Shown here piece after piece: positions 1 to 8,272 of a stretch of DNA of 64,000 nucleotides. Position 1 is the first letter of the stretch. Every line of letters starts with the position of its first letter. The notes below the pieces were generated by a model that was given only the letters and a program-made list of their open reading frames with translations, made no database searches and had not been told where the DNA came from. Source of the DNA: Meiothermus sp. (GTDB taxonomy: Bacteria; Deinococcota; Deinococci; Deinococcales; Thermaceae); contig NZ_BPIJ01000002.1 in assembly GCF_026004055.1 (NCBI RefSeq), positions 63,803 to 127,802 of the forward strand, given 5' to 3'. A program made the position numbers and the translations under genes.

Positions 1-37
1 GCTTTGACCATTCGCCCTCATTGTACACAAGCGGGGG

Positions 38-1288
38 TTACTTGACCTCGGGAATGTACTCAAACTCGTGCTGGCCGAAGCGCACGGTGTCGCCGGCCCG
101 CACGCCGTGCGCCTTGAGTGCCTGTTCAACCCGGTAGCGCTTGAACAGCTCCTGCAAGTAGCCCGAAGCCTCCATCAGGTCGCCCTTGAGCCGGTTCAGG
201 TGGCGCTCGACCTGGGGGGCCTCGAGGGCATATACCCCCTCTTCCACCTGCGAGACCTTGATATAGTCGGGAGCCGTTGGCTTGGGTTTGGGCTGCTCCA
301 TTTTGGGCTTGGGTGCGGCCTGCACCAGGGCAAACAGGGCCTCGACCAGCTCGGGCAGCCCCTCACGGGTCTGGGTAGAGGTGGGCAGCACCGGCAGGCC
401 CGTCCGGCTCAGCTCGCCCTGGAGGGTCTGGACTTCATCCGGGGGGAGCAAGTCGGTTTTATTGAGCGCGATCAGGGCCGGGCGGGTGAGCAGCTCGGGG
501 TCGTAGGCGCGCAGTTCGGCCTGCAGGGTTTGCAGGGTTTGCACCGGCTGGTCGGCGCCATCGAGCACATACAGCAGGACTCGAGTGCGGGCAATGTGGC
601 GCAGAAACTCCAGCCCCAGACCCTTGCCCTGGGCCGCCCCCTCGATGATGCCGGGGATGTCGGCCATGGTGATGCGCTCGAGGCCGCGTTCAATCACACC
701 CAGGTTGGGTGCCAGGGTGGTGAAGGGGTAGCTGGCAATCTTGGGCTGGGCATGGGTTAGGGCGGCCAGCAGGCTGCTCTTGCCGGCGTTGGGGTAGCCT
801 ACCAGGCCCACATCGGCCAGGAGCATCAGCTCGAGGCGCAGCTTGCGCTTCTCGCCCTCCTCGCCGGCTTCGGCGAAGCGCGGGGCCTGCCGGGTAGGGG
901 TCACGAACCGGGGGTTACCCCAGCCGCCCCGGCCCCCTTTAGCAGCCACAAAGGTCTGGCCTTCTTCGACCAGGTCGGCCAGAAGTTCGCCGGTCTCGGC
1001 GTCGTAGACCCGGGTGCCCCGCGGCACCTCGATAATTAGGTCTTTCCCCGACTTGCCAAACAACCCCTTGCCCATGCCGTGCTGGCCGTTTTCGGCCTTG
1101 TAGACGCGCTTGGAGAGGTTCGACAGCGAGTCTACCTGGCCCAGCGCCCGCAGAATGATGGAGCCGCCGTCGCCCCCGTCGCCGCCATCGGGGCCGCCTT
1201 TGGCGATGTATTTTTCCCGCCAAAAACTAATGCAGCCGTCGCCCCCACGCCCGGCGGCTACGGTAATCTCGAGGATATCCCTAAACAT
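38..1288 (-). CDS. obgE: GTPase Obg/CgtA
   Basis: Ribosome-associated GTPase of the Obg family (416 aa), involved in large-subunit maturation and stress control. The glycine-rich Obg fold occupies about residues 1-158, with many GG and GGDGG turns. The G domain shows G1 GYPNAGKS at 164-171, G3 DIPGIIEGA near 210 and G4 NKTD at 276-279. A C-terminal Obg-specific domain follows from about 345. The family length is normal for one that carries the OCT domain. It is the last gene of the rplU-rpmA-obg order, which is conserved across bacteria. No clear Shine-Dalgarno precedes the ATG; a hairpin fills the 62-bp gap to rpmA. Confidence 0.97.
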   Translation of the reverse strand: MFRDILEITVAAGRGGDGCISFWREKYIAKGGPDGGDGGDGGSIILRALGQVDSLSNLSKRVYKAENGQHGMGKGLFGKSGKDLIIEVPRGTRVYDAETGELLADLVEEGQTFVAAKGGRGGWGNPRFVTPTRQAPRFAEAGEEGEKRKLRLELMLLADVGLVGYPNAGKSSLLAALTHAQPKIASYPFTTLAPNLGVIERGLERITMADIPGIIEGAAQGKGLGLEFLRHIARTRVLLYVLDGADQPVQTLQTLQAELRAYDPELLTRPALIALNKTDLLPPDEVQTLQGELSRTGLPVLPTSTQTREGLPELVEALFALVQAAPKPKMEQPKPKPTAPDYIKVSQVEEGVYALEAPQVERHLNRLKGDLMEASGYLQELFKRYRVEQALKAHGVRAGDTVRFGQHEFEYIPEVK

Positions 1289-1302
1289 AAGCGAAAGCTA
1301 AA

Positions 1303-1339
1303 AGCCGAAGGCCGAAAGCGCAGGCTTCAGCCTTCGGCT
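1303..1339. other. Intercistronic hairpin between rpmA and obg
   Basis: AGCCGAAGG (1303-1311) pairs perfectly with CCTTCGGCT (1331-1339) around a 19-nt loop. Related CCTTCGG/CCGAAGG segments also occur in the rplU-rpmA gap (1627-1687). There is no U-tract, so an RNA-processing or attenuation hairpin is more likely than a full terminator. Function is inferred only. Confidence 0.5.
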
Positions 1340-1350
1340 AGGGGCGTAAG

Positions 1351-1626
1351 TTAGTCGCCAGCCCTGGCCATTTCCAGGGGCTTGACCCGCACAAAGCGGC
1401 CCATTCGGCCCTTATCGGCAAACTCTACCACCCCATCTACTAGGGCAAAGAGGGTATAGTCACGACCCTGCCCCACGCCCTCACCGGCGCGGAACTTGGT
1501 GCCACGCTGACGCACCAGCACGTTACCGGCCTTGACCACCTGACCTGCGAAACGCTTGACCCCCAGGCGCTTGGCTTGGCTATCGCGCCCGTTTTTGGTT
1601 GAACCCAGACCTTTTTTGTGTGCCAT
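1351..1626 (-). CDS. rpmA: 50S ribosomal protein L27
   Basis: Ribosomal protein bL27 (91 aa), whose N-terminal tail reaches the peptidyl-transferase centre. The sequence begins [20 protein letters not shown], the standard bacterial N-terminus without the cleavable extension of Firmicutes, and continues with [22 protein letters not shown] strong Shine-Dalgarno (GGAGGG) lies just upstream of the ATG. It lies between rplU and obg in the usual order. Confidence 0.98.
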   Translation of the reverse strand: MAHKKGLGSTKNGRDSQAKRLGVKRFAGQVVKAGNVLVRQRGTKFRAGEGVGQGRDYTLFALVDGVVEFADKGRMGRFVRVKPLEMARAGD

Positions 1627-1687
1627 ATACTCCCTCCGGGACGCTGAAGGCTAGGTTTTAGCTTTCGGCCCCTGGCCTTCGGCGGTA

Positions 1688-1993
1688 TTAAGCGCGAATC
1701 TCCTTCACCACGATCTCGGTGTAGGGCTGGCGGTGACCCCGCTTACGGCGGTACTGCACCTTGGCCTTGAACTTGGCCACCACCACCTTTTTGCCCTTGC
1801 CATGATCTACCACTTCGGCCACCACCTTGGCCCCGGGCACGGTGGGGTTGCCGAACACCGTCTTCTCGCCGCCCAGCATCAGCGCATCGAATTCCACGGT
1901 ATCGCCAGGGTTGGCCTCGAGCTTCTCCACGCGCAGCTTGCTGCCCGTTTCTGCGCGGTATTGTTTACCACCCGTCTTGATGATTGCGTACAT
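1688..1993 (-). CDS. rplU: 50S ribosomal protein L21
   Basis: Ribosomal protein bL21, beginning MYAIIKTGGKQYRAE, with the family signature near the C-terminus (KFKAKVQYRRKRGHRQ). The reading frame extends two codons upstream to a GTG. The ATG at 1991-1993 is preferred because a GGAGAG Shine-Dalgarno sits eight bases before it. First gene of the rplU-rpmA-obg operon, with its own promoter at 2076-2104. Confidence 0.97.
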   Translation of the reverse strand: MYAIIKTGGKQYRAETGSKLRVEKLEANPGDTVEFDALMLGGEKTVFGNPTVPGAKVVAEVVDHGKGKKVVVAKFKAKVQYRRKRGHRQPYTEIVVKEIRA

Positions 1994-2075
1994 GACCACA
2001 CTCTCCAGTTAGCCGTTTGGGATGCCGGTGCAATCCAAGCAAACGGCTCGGGTCTTTTGACCCAGCCAACTGACA

Positions 2076-2104
2076 ACTATAGCGGTTATGGTCAATTGTT
2101 TCAA
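2076..2104 (-). promoter_or_regulatory. Promoter of the rplU-rpmA-obg operon
   Basis: On the minus strand, TTGAAA (2099-2104) and TATAGT (2076-2081) are separated by exactly 17 bp, about 80 bp upstream of the rplU start. This is a good match to the primary sigma-factor consensus. Confidence 0.75.
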
Positions 2105-2130
2105 GAGCTTGCCGGGCGCTTTGGCCCCGG

Positions 2131-2256
2131 ACGATCCCCTTCGGGACGGAGCACGCTCCGTACACCGAGCGGACGATCCCCTTCGGGACGGAGCACGCTC
2201 CGTACACCGGGCGGGCGATCCCCTTCGGGACGGAGCTTACTCCGCGGAGCGACGAA
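2131..2256. repeat. 42-bp tandem repeat, three units, hairpin-rich
   Basis: Units start at 2131, 2173 and 2215 (42-bp period). The first two are almost identical; the third is diverged in its second half. Each unit contains ACGGAGC-AC-GCTCCGT, a near-perfect palindrome, and a smaller TCCC/GGGA stem. The array begins about five bases after the kinase stop codon and ends before the rplU promoter. It may act as a transcript 3' end or insulator between the two same-strand operons. Confidence 0.7.
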
Positions 2257-2260
2257 GGTC

Positions 2261-4294
2261 TTAGTCGAACGCTTGGGCCGAAAGATCCAGCGGCCCCTGG
2301 GATTTGGGCTTCTGGGTGTTGTGCCAGAAGGCGATGCCGCGGAGGGGGGCATAGACCTCGAGGCTCGGGAGCGTTTGGCCACCGAGCTTGATTCTGTGAA
2401 TCTTGGTGCTGCCCCGGCGAATGGCGTAGACGGTATCGTCCAGTACGACCATCTCCACCTGGCTGGTAGGGTCTTCGCCCTCGGCCACGGGTAGCGGCAG
2501 CGAGAGCAAGACCTCGCCCTCGAGAGAGAGCTTGCGGATCTTCTGGCTGTCTGCGTCGTAGATCAGGAGTTGATCGTCGGGGGTCAGGCCCAGGCCACCC
2601 AAGAGCCGCAGTTCTTGCGAGTCCCGGCTTTTGCGGAAGGCATAGCGCGAAACGTACCGACCGCTGTGCTCGAGGCGCTGTACTTGGCGATTGCCGTAAT
2701 CGAGCACAAAGATGTAGTCGTGGCTGGCCAGGATGGCCCGAGGTGCTTCGAAGGTGCCCCGGCCCCCGCCCGCACCGCCAAAGCGGGCGATGGGTTTACC
2801 CTCGAGGTCGAAGCGGGTGATGGTGCAGGCCTCGCCATCCAGCACCAATAGGCCATCGGGCAAGGCTGTGAGTGAGATGGGGTAGAGCAGTTCGCCCAGT
2901 TTCATTCCATAGGGGGCAATCGAGTGGGTGATCTCGCCCTCGGCATCGAAGCGGTGCACCAATCGCACTGCCCCACCACCATACTCGAACAGGCTAATCC
3001 AAAAGCCGCCGCTCGAGTCCGTGGAAATCGAGAGCGGCGGCGAAGGGAACATCCCCCGTCCGCTGCCTACCCCGCTCCACATCCGCACCAGAGTGCCATT
3101 CAGATCCATCAGACGCAGGGTGCCCTTTTTGGTTTCTACCGCCAGGGCCAGGTAGACGGGGGCGGTAAGGCCGGGGTCTTCTTGCCAGTTGGCGCGCAAG
3201 ACCTCCAACACTGCCTCCAGGCCAGGGCGTTTTTCCGGATCTTTCTCCAACATGCGGTAAACCAGATCGGAGAGCACCTGCGGGATATCGGGGTTGACTT
3301 GCTTGGGAGGGGGCGGCATCTGGGTAATTTGTTGGTGGATGACCGCCTCGTAGGCGCCCTGGAAAGGCGGCTGGCCGCACAGCGCTTCGTAGAAGACCAC
3401 CCCAAAACTATAGATGTCGGATTTGTGGTCTATGCGCTGACCCTTGGCCTGCTCTGGGCTCATGTAGACCGGGGTACCGATACGGGCCCCGGTGATGGTT
3501 AGGCGGGTCAAGACCTTGCCCGCAGCAATGCCGAAGTCCATCAGCCGCACCCCTCGAGGGTCTACACTGCCATCGTCTCTCACGGCATTTTTGAGCACCA
3601 TGATGTTACCAGGCTTGATATCGCGGTGGATGATGCCCTGGGCGTGAATGTGCTGGAGGGCCTCGGCAACCCGACTCATCACATCTACAATGCTCTTGAT
3701 ACCCAAACGCTTGTTCTCGATCAGGCGATCGAGACCCTCGCCATCGAGGAATTCCATGGCGATGTAGTGGGTATCGCCCTGGTTGCCGTGATCGTAGACC
3801 TTGACGATCCCGGGGTGATCGAGGTGGGCCAAAAGTTCGGCCTCGCGGTGAAAGCGCCGCACGAACCGCGGATCGCCCACATATTTTTCCTGGGGAATCT
3901 TGAGCGCCACCAAACGGCCGTCCTTTTTGTTGCGGGCTTTGTAGACCGTAGCCATCCCGCCAATACCGACTTTTTCCTGGATATCGTAGAGGGCCTCGAG
4001 ACCGGTAGGGCTATTTCCGAGCGACACTTTGGGGTTGGGTTTGGTCTTGGGGGAACGAGGTGCGGGTTTGGGACGGGGTTTGAAGGCCACACTACTGGCT
4101 TTGGGAGCCCACATCGAGCCCAGGCCCAGCAAAAAAGCAGTGGCCAGCACCAGAGGCTCTGCGCCCAGAACCACCAACCCCCCCAGCACCAGCAACATCA
4201 GCACCAACATGAGCCAAGTACGTCCCAGACGCAAAATGAGGGCAGTGGAGATACCCACCAGGCTCACCAATAATAGGGCAATCAGGTAGTTCAT
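2261..4294 (-). CDS. Membrane Ser/Thr protein kinase with beta-propeller sensor
   Basis: Hanks-type protein kinase, 677 aa from the ATG at 4292-4294. The frame stays open further upstream, but that part overlaps the phosphatase gene. Two hydrophobic segments lie at about 1-60 and a Pro/Lys-rich linker at 70-95. The kinase domain at about 103-370 has the glycine loop GIGGMATVY, Lys132 in VALKIP, HRDIKPGN at 223-230, DFG at 253-255 and an APE-like MSPEQA. Residues 376-677 hold repeated NHL/propeller-like blades (for example RFDLEGKPIARFGGAGGG), as in PknD-type kinases. Its ATG overlaps the stop of the PP2C gene (ATGA), so the two are translationally coupled. Ligand and targets are unknown. Confidence 0.92.
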   Translation of the reverse strand: MNYLIALLLVSLVGISTALILRLGRTWLMLVLMLLVLGGLVVLGAEPLVLATAFLLGLGSMWAPKASSVAFKPRPKPAPRSPKTKPNPKVSLGNSPTGLEALYDIQEKVGIGGMATVYKARNKKDGRLVALKIPQEKYVGDPRFVRRFHREAELLAHLDHPGIVKVYDHGNQGDTHYIAMEFLDGEGLDRLIENKRLGIKSIVDVMSRVAEALQHIHAQGIIHRDIKPGNIMVLKNAVRDDGSVDPRGVRLMDFGIAAGKVLTRLTITGARIGTPVYMSPEQAKGQRIDHKSDIYSFGVVFYEALCGQPPFQGAYEAVIHQQITQMPPPPKQVNPDIPQVLSDLVYRMLEKDPEKRPGLEAVLEVLRANWQEDPGLTAPVYLALAVETKKGTLRLMDLNGTLVRMWSGVGSGRGMFPSPPLSISTDSSGGFWISLFEYGGGAVRLVHRFDAEGEITHSIAPYGMKLGELLYPISLTALPDGLLVLDGEACTITRFDLEGKPIARFGGAGGGRGTFEAPRAILASHDYIFVLDYGNRQVQRLEHSGRYVSRYAFRKSRDSQELRLLGGLGLTPDDQLLIYDADSQKIRKLSLEGEVLLSLPLPVAEGEDPTSQVEMVVLDDTVYAIRRGSTKIHRIKLGGQTLPSLEVYAPLRGIAFWHNTQKPKSQGPLDLSAQAFD

Positions 4295-5049
4295 CTGAAC
4301 CTCGCCGCAACCACCGTGATGTTGTCCGTGCCACCACGCATCAAAGCCTTGCCTACCCAGCTCTCGAGGGCCGATTGCAGGTCGCCGGTAATGCTCCACT
4401 CCTCTGGGGGCACCAAGCCATACAGGCCGTCGGTGGCCAGCACCAATACCTCGCCGGGGGCAAAATTGACCGCCGTAATGTCGTGCCGGACATCGGATAG
4501 GCCCAGGGCTTGGGTCAGCATGTGTTTCCAGGGATGGTCTTCGGCCTGATCGGCAGTGAGCACCCCCTGGCGCACCTGCTGGGCCACCCAGGAGTGATCC
4601 TGGGTCAGGAGCGTCCAGCGGCCCGAAGAGTATCGGTAGGCGCGGGTATCGCCTACGTGCCCAATTACGGCTTGCCGATTCCATTCGGCCAGCAAGACGG
4701 CGGTGAGGGTAGTACCCATGCCCTTACGCGAGGGCACCCGCTCACCTTCTTGCAGGATGCGCCGCTGGGACAGTTTGAAAGCCTTGTCCATGACCAGGTT
4801 AAGCCCTACGCCAGGGCGACCGGTAGCCGCATGTTCGGCATAAGATTTGGCCGCCGAGCTGACCCCCTCGATGGCCAGCTTGCTGGCCAGCTCGCCTGCT
4901 TCGGCCCCGCCCATGCCATCGGCGACCGCCAGCAAAACCAAATTGCCTGCCGGGGTCGGATACACCGCCACACGGTGGAAGTCCTCGTTGTTTCGACGAC
5001 GACGACCGATGTTGGATTCTGTGGCAATTTCGAGCCGTGCCAGTCGCAT
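4291..5049 (-). CDS. PP2C-family protein phosphatase
   Basis: Metal-dependent Ser/Thr phosphatase (252 aa) of the Stp/PrpC type, expected to reverse phosphorylation by the downstream kinase. Visible motifs are RRRNNEDF near 17-24, AVADGMGG near 43-50, GMGTTLTAVLL, GHVGDTRAYRY, LTQDHSW, LVLATDGLYGLV and GGTDNITVVAA. Together these give the complete set of PP2C metal-binding aspartates. The gene ends in a 4-bp overlap with the kinase gene. Translation starts eight bases after a TATTAT element, so the message may be leaderless. Confidence 0.95.
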   Translation of the reverse strand: MRLARLEIATESNIGRRRRNNEDFHRVAVYPTPAGNLVLLAVADGMGGAEAGELASKLAIEGVSSAAKSYAEHAATGRPGVGLNLVMDKAFKLSQRRILQEGERVPSRKGMGTTLTAVLLAEWNRQAVIGHVGDTRAYRYSSGRWTLLTQDHSWVAQQVRQGVLTADQAEDHPWKHMLTQALGLSDVRHDITAVNFAPGEVLVLATDGLYGLVPPEEWSITGDLQSALESWVGKALMRGGTDNITVVAARFR

Positions 5050-5056
5050 GACACCT

Positions 5057-5063
5057 TATAATA
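5057..5063. promoter_or_regulatory. Overlapping divergent -10 elements
   Basis: The plus strand reads TATAAT (5057-5062), nine bases before the ATG at 5072. The minus strand reads TATTAT (complement of 5058-5063), eight bases before the phosphatase ATG at 5049. Neither side has a convincing -35. Such short distances fit leaderless transcripts, which are common in Deinococcus-Thermus. Confidence 0.6.
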
Positions 5064-5071
5064 CCGTTTGA

Positions 5072-6859
5072 ATGAAGGCAGGCTTGGTTGAATTACTCGA
5101 GCTATATGAATACAAGGTAGACGACCTTGTTGCGGGCCTCGAGCCCAAAGGGGGCCTGGCCGGTCTGACCCGCTTGCGCCAGACCCTCATTCAGTCCAAC
5201 CTGCCGGGTCCGCTGGCCAAGAAGTTTCGGGAGATCGATGGGCGCTTCAAAGCCCACCGGCCCGGCTACAAGACCACCGTAGATGAGGGCAGCGCCCCCG
5301 ATCTGGGCGCGATCTGGGTCGAGGAGGGGGGCGCCGAGGCCAGCCCCGAGCAAGAGGCCCTGGAGAAGCTGGCCGAGGCCGTGTACTGGAGCCGGCTCGA
5401 GCGCGACCTTCTGCGTACTGCCAAGTCGTTCAACCAAGGCAAGCGCGACGAACTGCGTATGGCCTATGCCATCTTGCAAAACCTCGAGGCCTACTCCAAA
5501 AGCCCCTTGTTCTCCCAAGACTACAACCTCTCGCGCTTTGCCCTGGCCCACCCCATTCCCAGCGTCTCAGACCCCAGGGTGCGCCTAGAAGACCCGGATA
5601 CCGCCAAGAACTTGCTGCTGGAGTTATTCCGCGAGGCCTTTGCGTTATCTGGCAAACTTAAGTTGCCCCCAGAAGAGACCGTGCCCTACCTCCGGCGCTT
5701 TGCCCGACGGGTGCTGGAGAGCGAGGGTTCGCTGCGCAGCAGCATCCGCGGGCCTAGCCTCGAGAGCCTGCGCCGGGCGCTCGAGGAAGCCCATCGCCAA
5801 AACCTGAGCATCGGGGAAATTCGGGCCCTGGAAGAGCGCCTGCAAGCTGCTGCCGCCGAAGAGCGCCGGATGTCGCTGGTGATGGAAGATGACCGGGCGC
5901 GTTTTTCGGCAGCCATTGAGCGCCTGGCCACCCTGCTTACCCGCTACCTACCCAGCCCCAGGGGGGAGGCCAGCTGGCCCCAGGTTCCGAGCAAAATTCT
6001 GGGTAGCCAGAGCAGCGAGTACGGGCTCCAGACCGTCCCCCACGACGCCAAAGCCCTCAACCTGCGACTAAGGCCACAGCGCTTCTACTTCTGGAACCAA
6101 GAAATTGGCATCTCACAGGCCGGAAAGCTTTTTGGTCTGAGTGTGGGTGGGCAGGAGCGGATGATCGAGGAAGGGGCGGCTTTCAGTCTGACCCTACCCG
6201 ACGCCGAGCTCTATGTGATCCGCTACCAAGACTACCTGCATTTGCGCATCGAGCCGCGCGAGGCAGCCACCCTTTCCAGTCTCCTGGCCGAGGGACGGGT
6301 ACTGGCGCTGTTGATGTGGCCGGAAAACCACTTTGCCTATTTGCGCTTGTTGCGGGCGCTTTCGGCCCGCTTCAAGGGTGAGGTCAACTACGCTTTGTTT
6401 AGCCCCGAATCGGCCGGTAAGTACAGCGAGGCCCCGATTGACAACCTGCAGGACTTTGCCCGCAAGGGCCTCGAGGTGGTCAAGGGCCGCATCGAAAAAA
6501 ACCCCAACTGGACGGCCTACTTGGCCGAAGTGGCGCGGGTGCTCGAACTCCAAAGCTATGCCCAGGTCTTGCAACTCGAGCTCTCCGAGTGGCTGGGCTT
6601 TAGCCCTCCCTCCCGCGATACCCTGGGCGAGGATGTCGGCTCTACCACCGTGGGCGACAGCCCCAGCACGATCAAAGCTGGCAGTGTGGTGCTCTCGCTG
6701 CGCTATCAGGACGATGCTGTATTTGTCTCTTCAACCGGGCTGGTACCCCGCAAACTGCAGGACTTGATGATCTGGATGGTGCCCGAGGGCGGGCTGGTGC
6801 TGGCGCGGGAAGGGGCGCGGGTAGCCCACAGCCTGGTCGCTATCCAGAACCTATCTTGA
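5072..6859 (+). CDS. Unknown protein, 595 aa
   Basis: Not recognised. No signal peptide or membrane segments are seen. The first half is helical and charged, with a probable coiled coil around residues 225-295 (LESLRRALEEAHRQ, ALEERLQAAAAEERR). The second half has a mixed alpha/beta look, with short hydrophobic strands such as ELYVIRYQDYLHLRI and VVLSLRYQDDAVFVS. Codon use, including many CTCGAG sites, matches the neighbours, so it looks native. It is transcribed divergently from the PP2C-kinase pair from an overlapping promoter, which hints at a functional link to that signalling pair. It ends one base from the convergent MFS gene. Confidence 0.85.
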   Translation: MKAGLVELLELYEYKVDDLVAGLEPKGGLAGLTRLRQTLIQSNLPGPLAKKFREIDGRFKAHRPGYKTTVDEGSAPDLGAIWVEEGGAEASPEQEALEKLAEAVYWSRLERDLLRTAKSFNQGKRDELRMAYAILQNLEAYSKSPLFSQDYNLSRFALAHPIPSVSDPRVRLEDPDTAKNLLLELFREAFALSGKLKLPPEETVPYLRRFARRVLESEGSLRSSIRGPSLESLRRALEEAHRQNLSIGEIRALEERLQAAAAEERRMSLVMEDDRARFSAAIERLATLLTRYLPSPRGEASWPQVPSKILGSQSSEYGLQTVPHDAKALNLRLRPQRFYFWNQEIGISQAGKLFGLSVGGQERMIEEGAAFSLTLPDAELYVIRYQDYLHLRIEPREAATLSSLLAEGRVLALLMWPENHFAYLRLLRALSARFKGEVNYALFSPESAGKYSEAPIDNLQDFARKGLEVVKGRIEKNPNWTAYLAEVARVLELQSYAQVLQLELSEWLGFSPPSRDTLGEDVGSTTVGDSPSTIKAGSVVLSLRYQDDAVFVSSTGLVPRKLQDLMIWMVPEGGLVLAREGARVAHSLVAIQNLS

Positions 6860-6860
6860 G

Positions 6861-8135
6861 CTAATTGGAGCTCCCGACCCCGTCTTTCAACGGTTCGGGC
6901 AAAGCTTGCAAGGTGCGAACGGGGGAGAAAAACAGCCAGGTAAAAGAAAGCATAGCGACAAGCCCGGCCACCAATGTGGCCCCGCGAATACCCAACCACT
7001 CTGCCAACACCCCTCCCACAATCCCCCCCAGCGACCCCAGCCCATAACCTACAAACTGGCTGGTTCCACCCACCCGGCCCAGGAGGTGCTTGGGCGTGCG
7101 GGCCTGACGGATACTCACCACATTGATGTTGCGCACAACGGTAGCAACCGACTTAATGAAAAGGAGCAGGCTCACCCAAAGAGCCGCCACCAGGGGTGGG
7201 GCCAGCACCAGAGCAAAAGCCAATCCCGTAAGCGAAGCAATGAGCTGCATTCGGATGATGGTACCGCCGCTTCCCAACCAAGCGGTAAATCGGCCAGCGG
7301 TGAGGGCGCCGATGAGCGCACCCAGCCCTATCGCACCCAGGATAACGCCAATCCAGGCCGGAGGGATTCCAAGAACCCGGTTCAAGAACAATATCTGGAG
7401 GCCGGCCAGCATACCCATATGAAGATTGTAGGTAGCACTGGATAATACCAGCGCCCGCAGATATGCATCGGAAAAAACCAGTTGTAGCCCCTCGGCAATC
7501 TCGCTGAAGATGAGCTTGGGGCTGCGCACTTTCTGGGTCTCGCGGCTGGGAATGCGGTGGATCAGGAAGGCCGATATCCAGTACAGGGGAACGTTGAGCA
7601 AAACGGTGAAAGGAGCACCAAAGGCCTGTACCAGCACACCCGCCAGCCCCGGCCCCGCCACGGTTGCAATCTGGCGGCTGCTCTCGAGCTGGCTATTGGC
7701 CGTCACCAGATGTTCGCGCTGGACAATGCCGGGCAGAAAAGCGGCGACCGAAAGGTCGAAGAACACCCGAAGGATTCCATAGGCGAAAGCCACCCCCCAC
7801 AACCACTCGATGCTGAGCCAGCCCAGCCAGCCGGCCAGTGGAATGCTCAAGAGCAACAAGCCTCGTCCAAAATTGGCCCAGGCCATGATGCGTTGAGGGG
7901 AGCTTTGGTCTATCCATACCCCGGCAAACAGGGTAATGACCAGCCAAGGCAGGGTTTGCAAGGTAGCCAGCAGGCCCATCTGCGCAGGGCTGGCATTGAG
8001 GGTGACGGCCGCCAACAGCGGCAGCGCCACCTCCAACAGCACCGCCCCAAAGGTAACGCTGCTCTGTCCCCACAAGAGGTTGCGAAATTTGACCGGAATG
8101 CCTCGAGGGGGTTCCATCCTGACCCCGGAAATCAT
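6861..8135 (-). CDS. MFS transporter
   Basis: Major facilitator superfamily permease (424 aa) with about twelve hydrophobic segments. The loop-2/3 region GVWIDQSSPQRIM resembles the MFS-3 (enterobactin-exporter-like, MefA) subgroup. The N-terminus reads FRNLLWGQSSVTFGAVLLEVALPL. An alternative in-frame ATG lies at 8117; neither start has a good Shine-Dalgarno. It is divergent from a second MFS gene of the same subgroup. The substrate cannot be told from sequence. Confidence 0.88.
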   Translation of the reverse strand: MISGVRMEPPRGIPVKFRNLLWGQSSVTFGAVLLEVALPLLAAVTLNASPAQMGLLATLQTLPWLVITLFAGVWIDQSSPQRIMAWANFGRGLLLLSIPLAGWLGWLSIEWLWGVAFAYGILRVFFDLSVAAFLPGIVQREHLVTANSQLESSRQIATVAGPGLAGVLVQAFGAPFTVLLNVPLYWISAFLIHRIPSRETQKVRSPKLIFSEIAEGLQLVFSDAYLRALVLSSATYNLHMGMLAGLQILFLNRVLGIPPAWIGVILGAIGLGALIGALTAGRFTAWLGSGGTIIRMQLIASLTGLAFALVLAPPLVAALWVSLLLFIKSVATVVRNINVVSIRQARTPKHLLGRVGGTSQFVGYGLGSLGGIVGGVLAEWLGIRGATLVAGLVAMLSFTWLFFSPVRTLQALPEPLKDGVGSSN

Positions 8136-8272
8136 ATGTCAAACCGGGGTTTAGTCCAAGCCTTACCTGGGGTGGGAGACAGCGCAAGACCGGAACCCCG
8201 ATTTCTCAGATATTCTTGTGGGTCGAAGTTTTCGATGCTCGCCACTTTCACGTAATGTACTGTAGTAAAACG

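Noticed and set aside
68-760. Long frames antisense to obg and to many other genes
   Set aside because: They arise from GC-rich codon bias; none has a ribosome site or family-like sequence.
2131-2256. Repeat array considered as CRISPR
   Set aside because: Units are directly adjacent at a 42-bp period with no unique spacers, and there are no cas genes.
8137-8142. TTGACA on the minus strand next to the MFS start at 8135
   Set aside because: No -10 hexamer lies at the right distance; the matching position falls inside the coding start.
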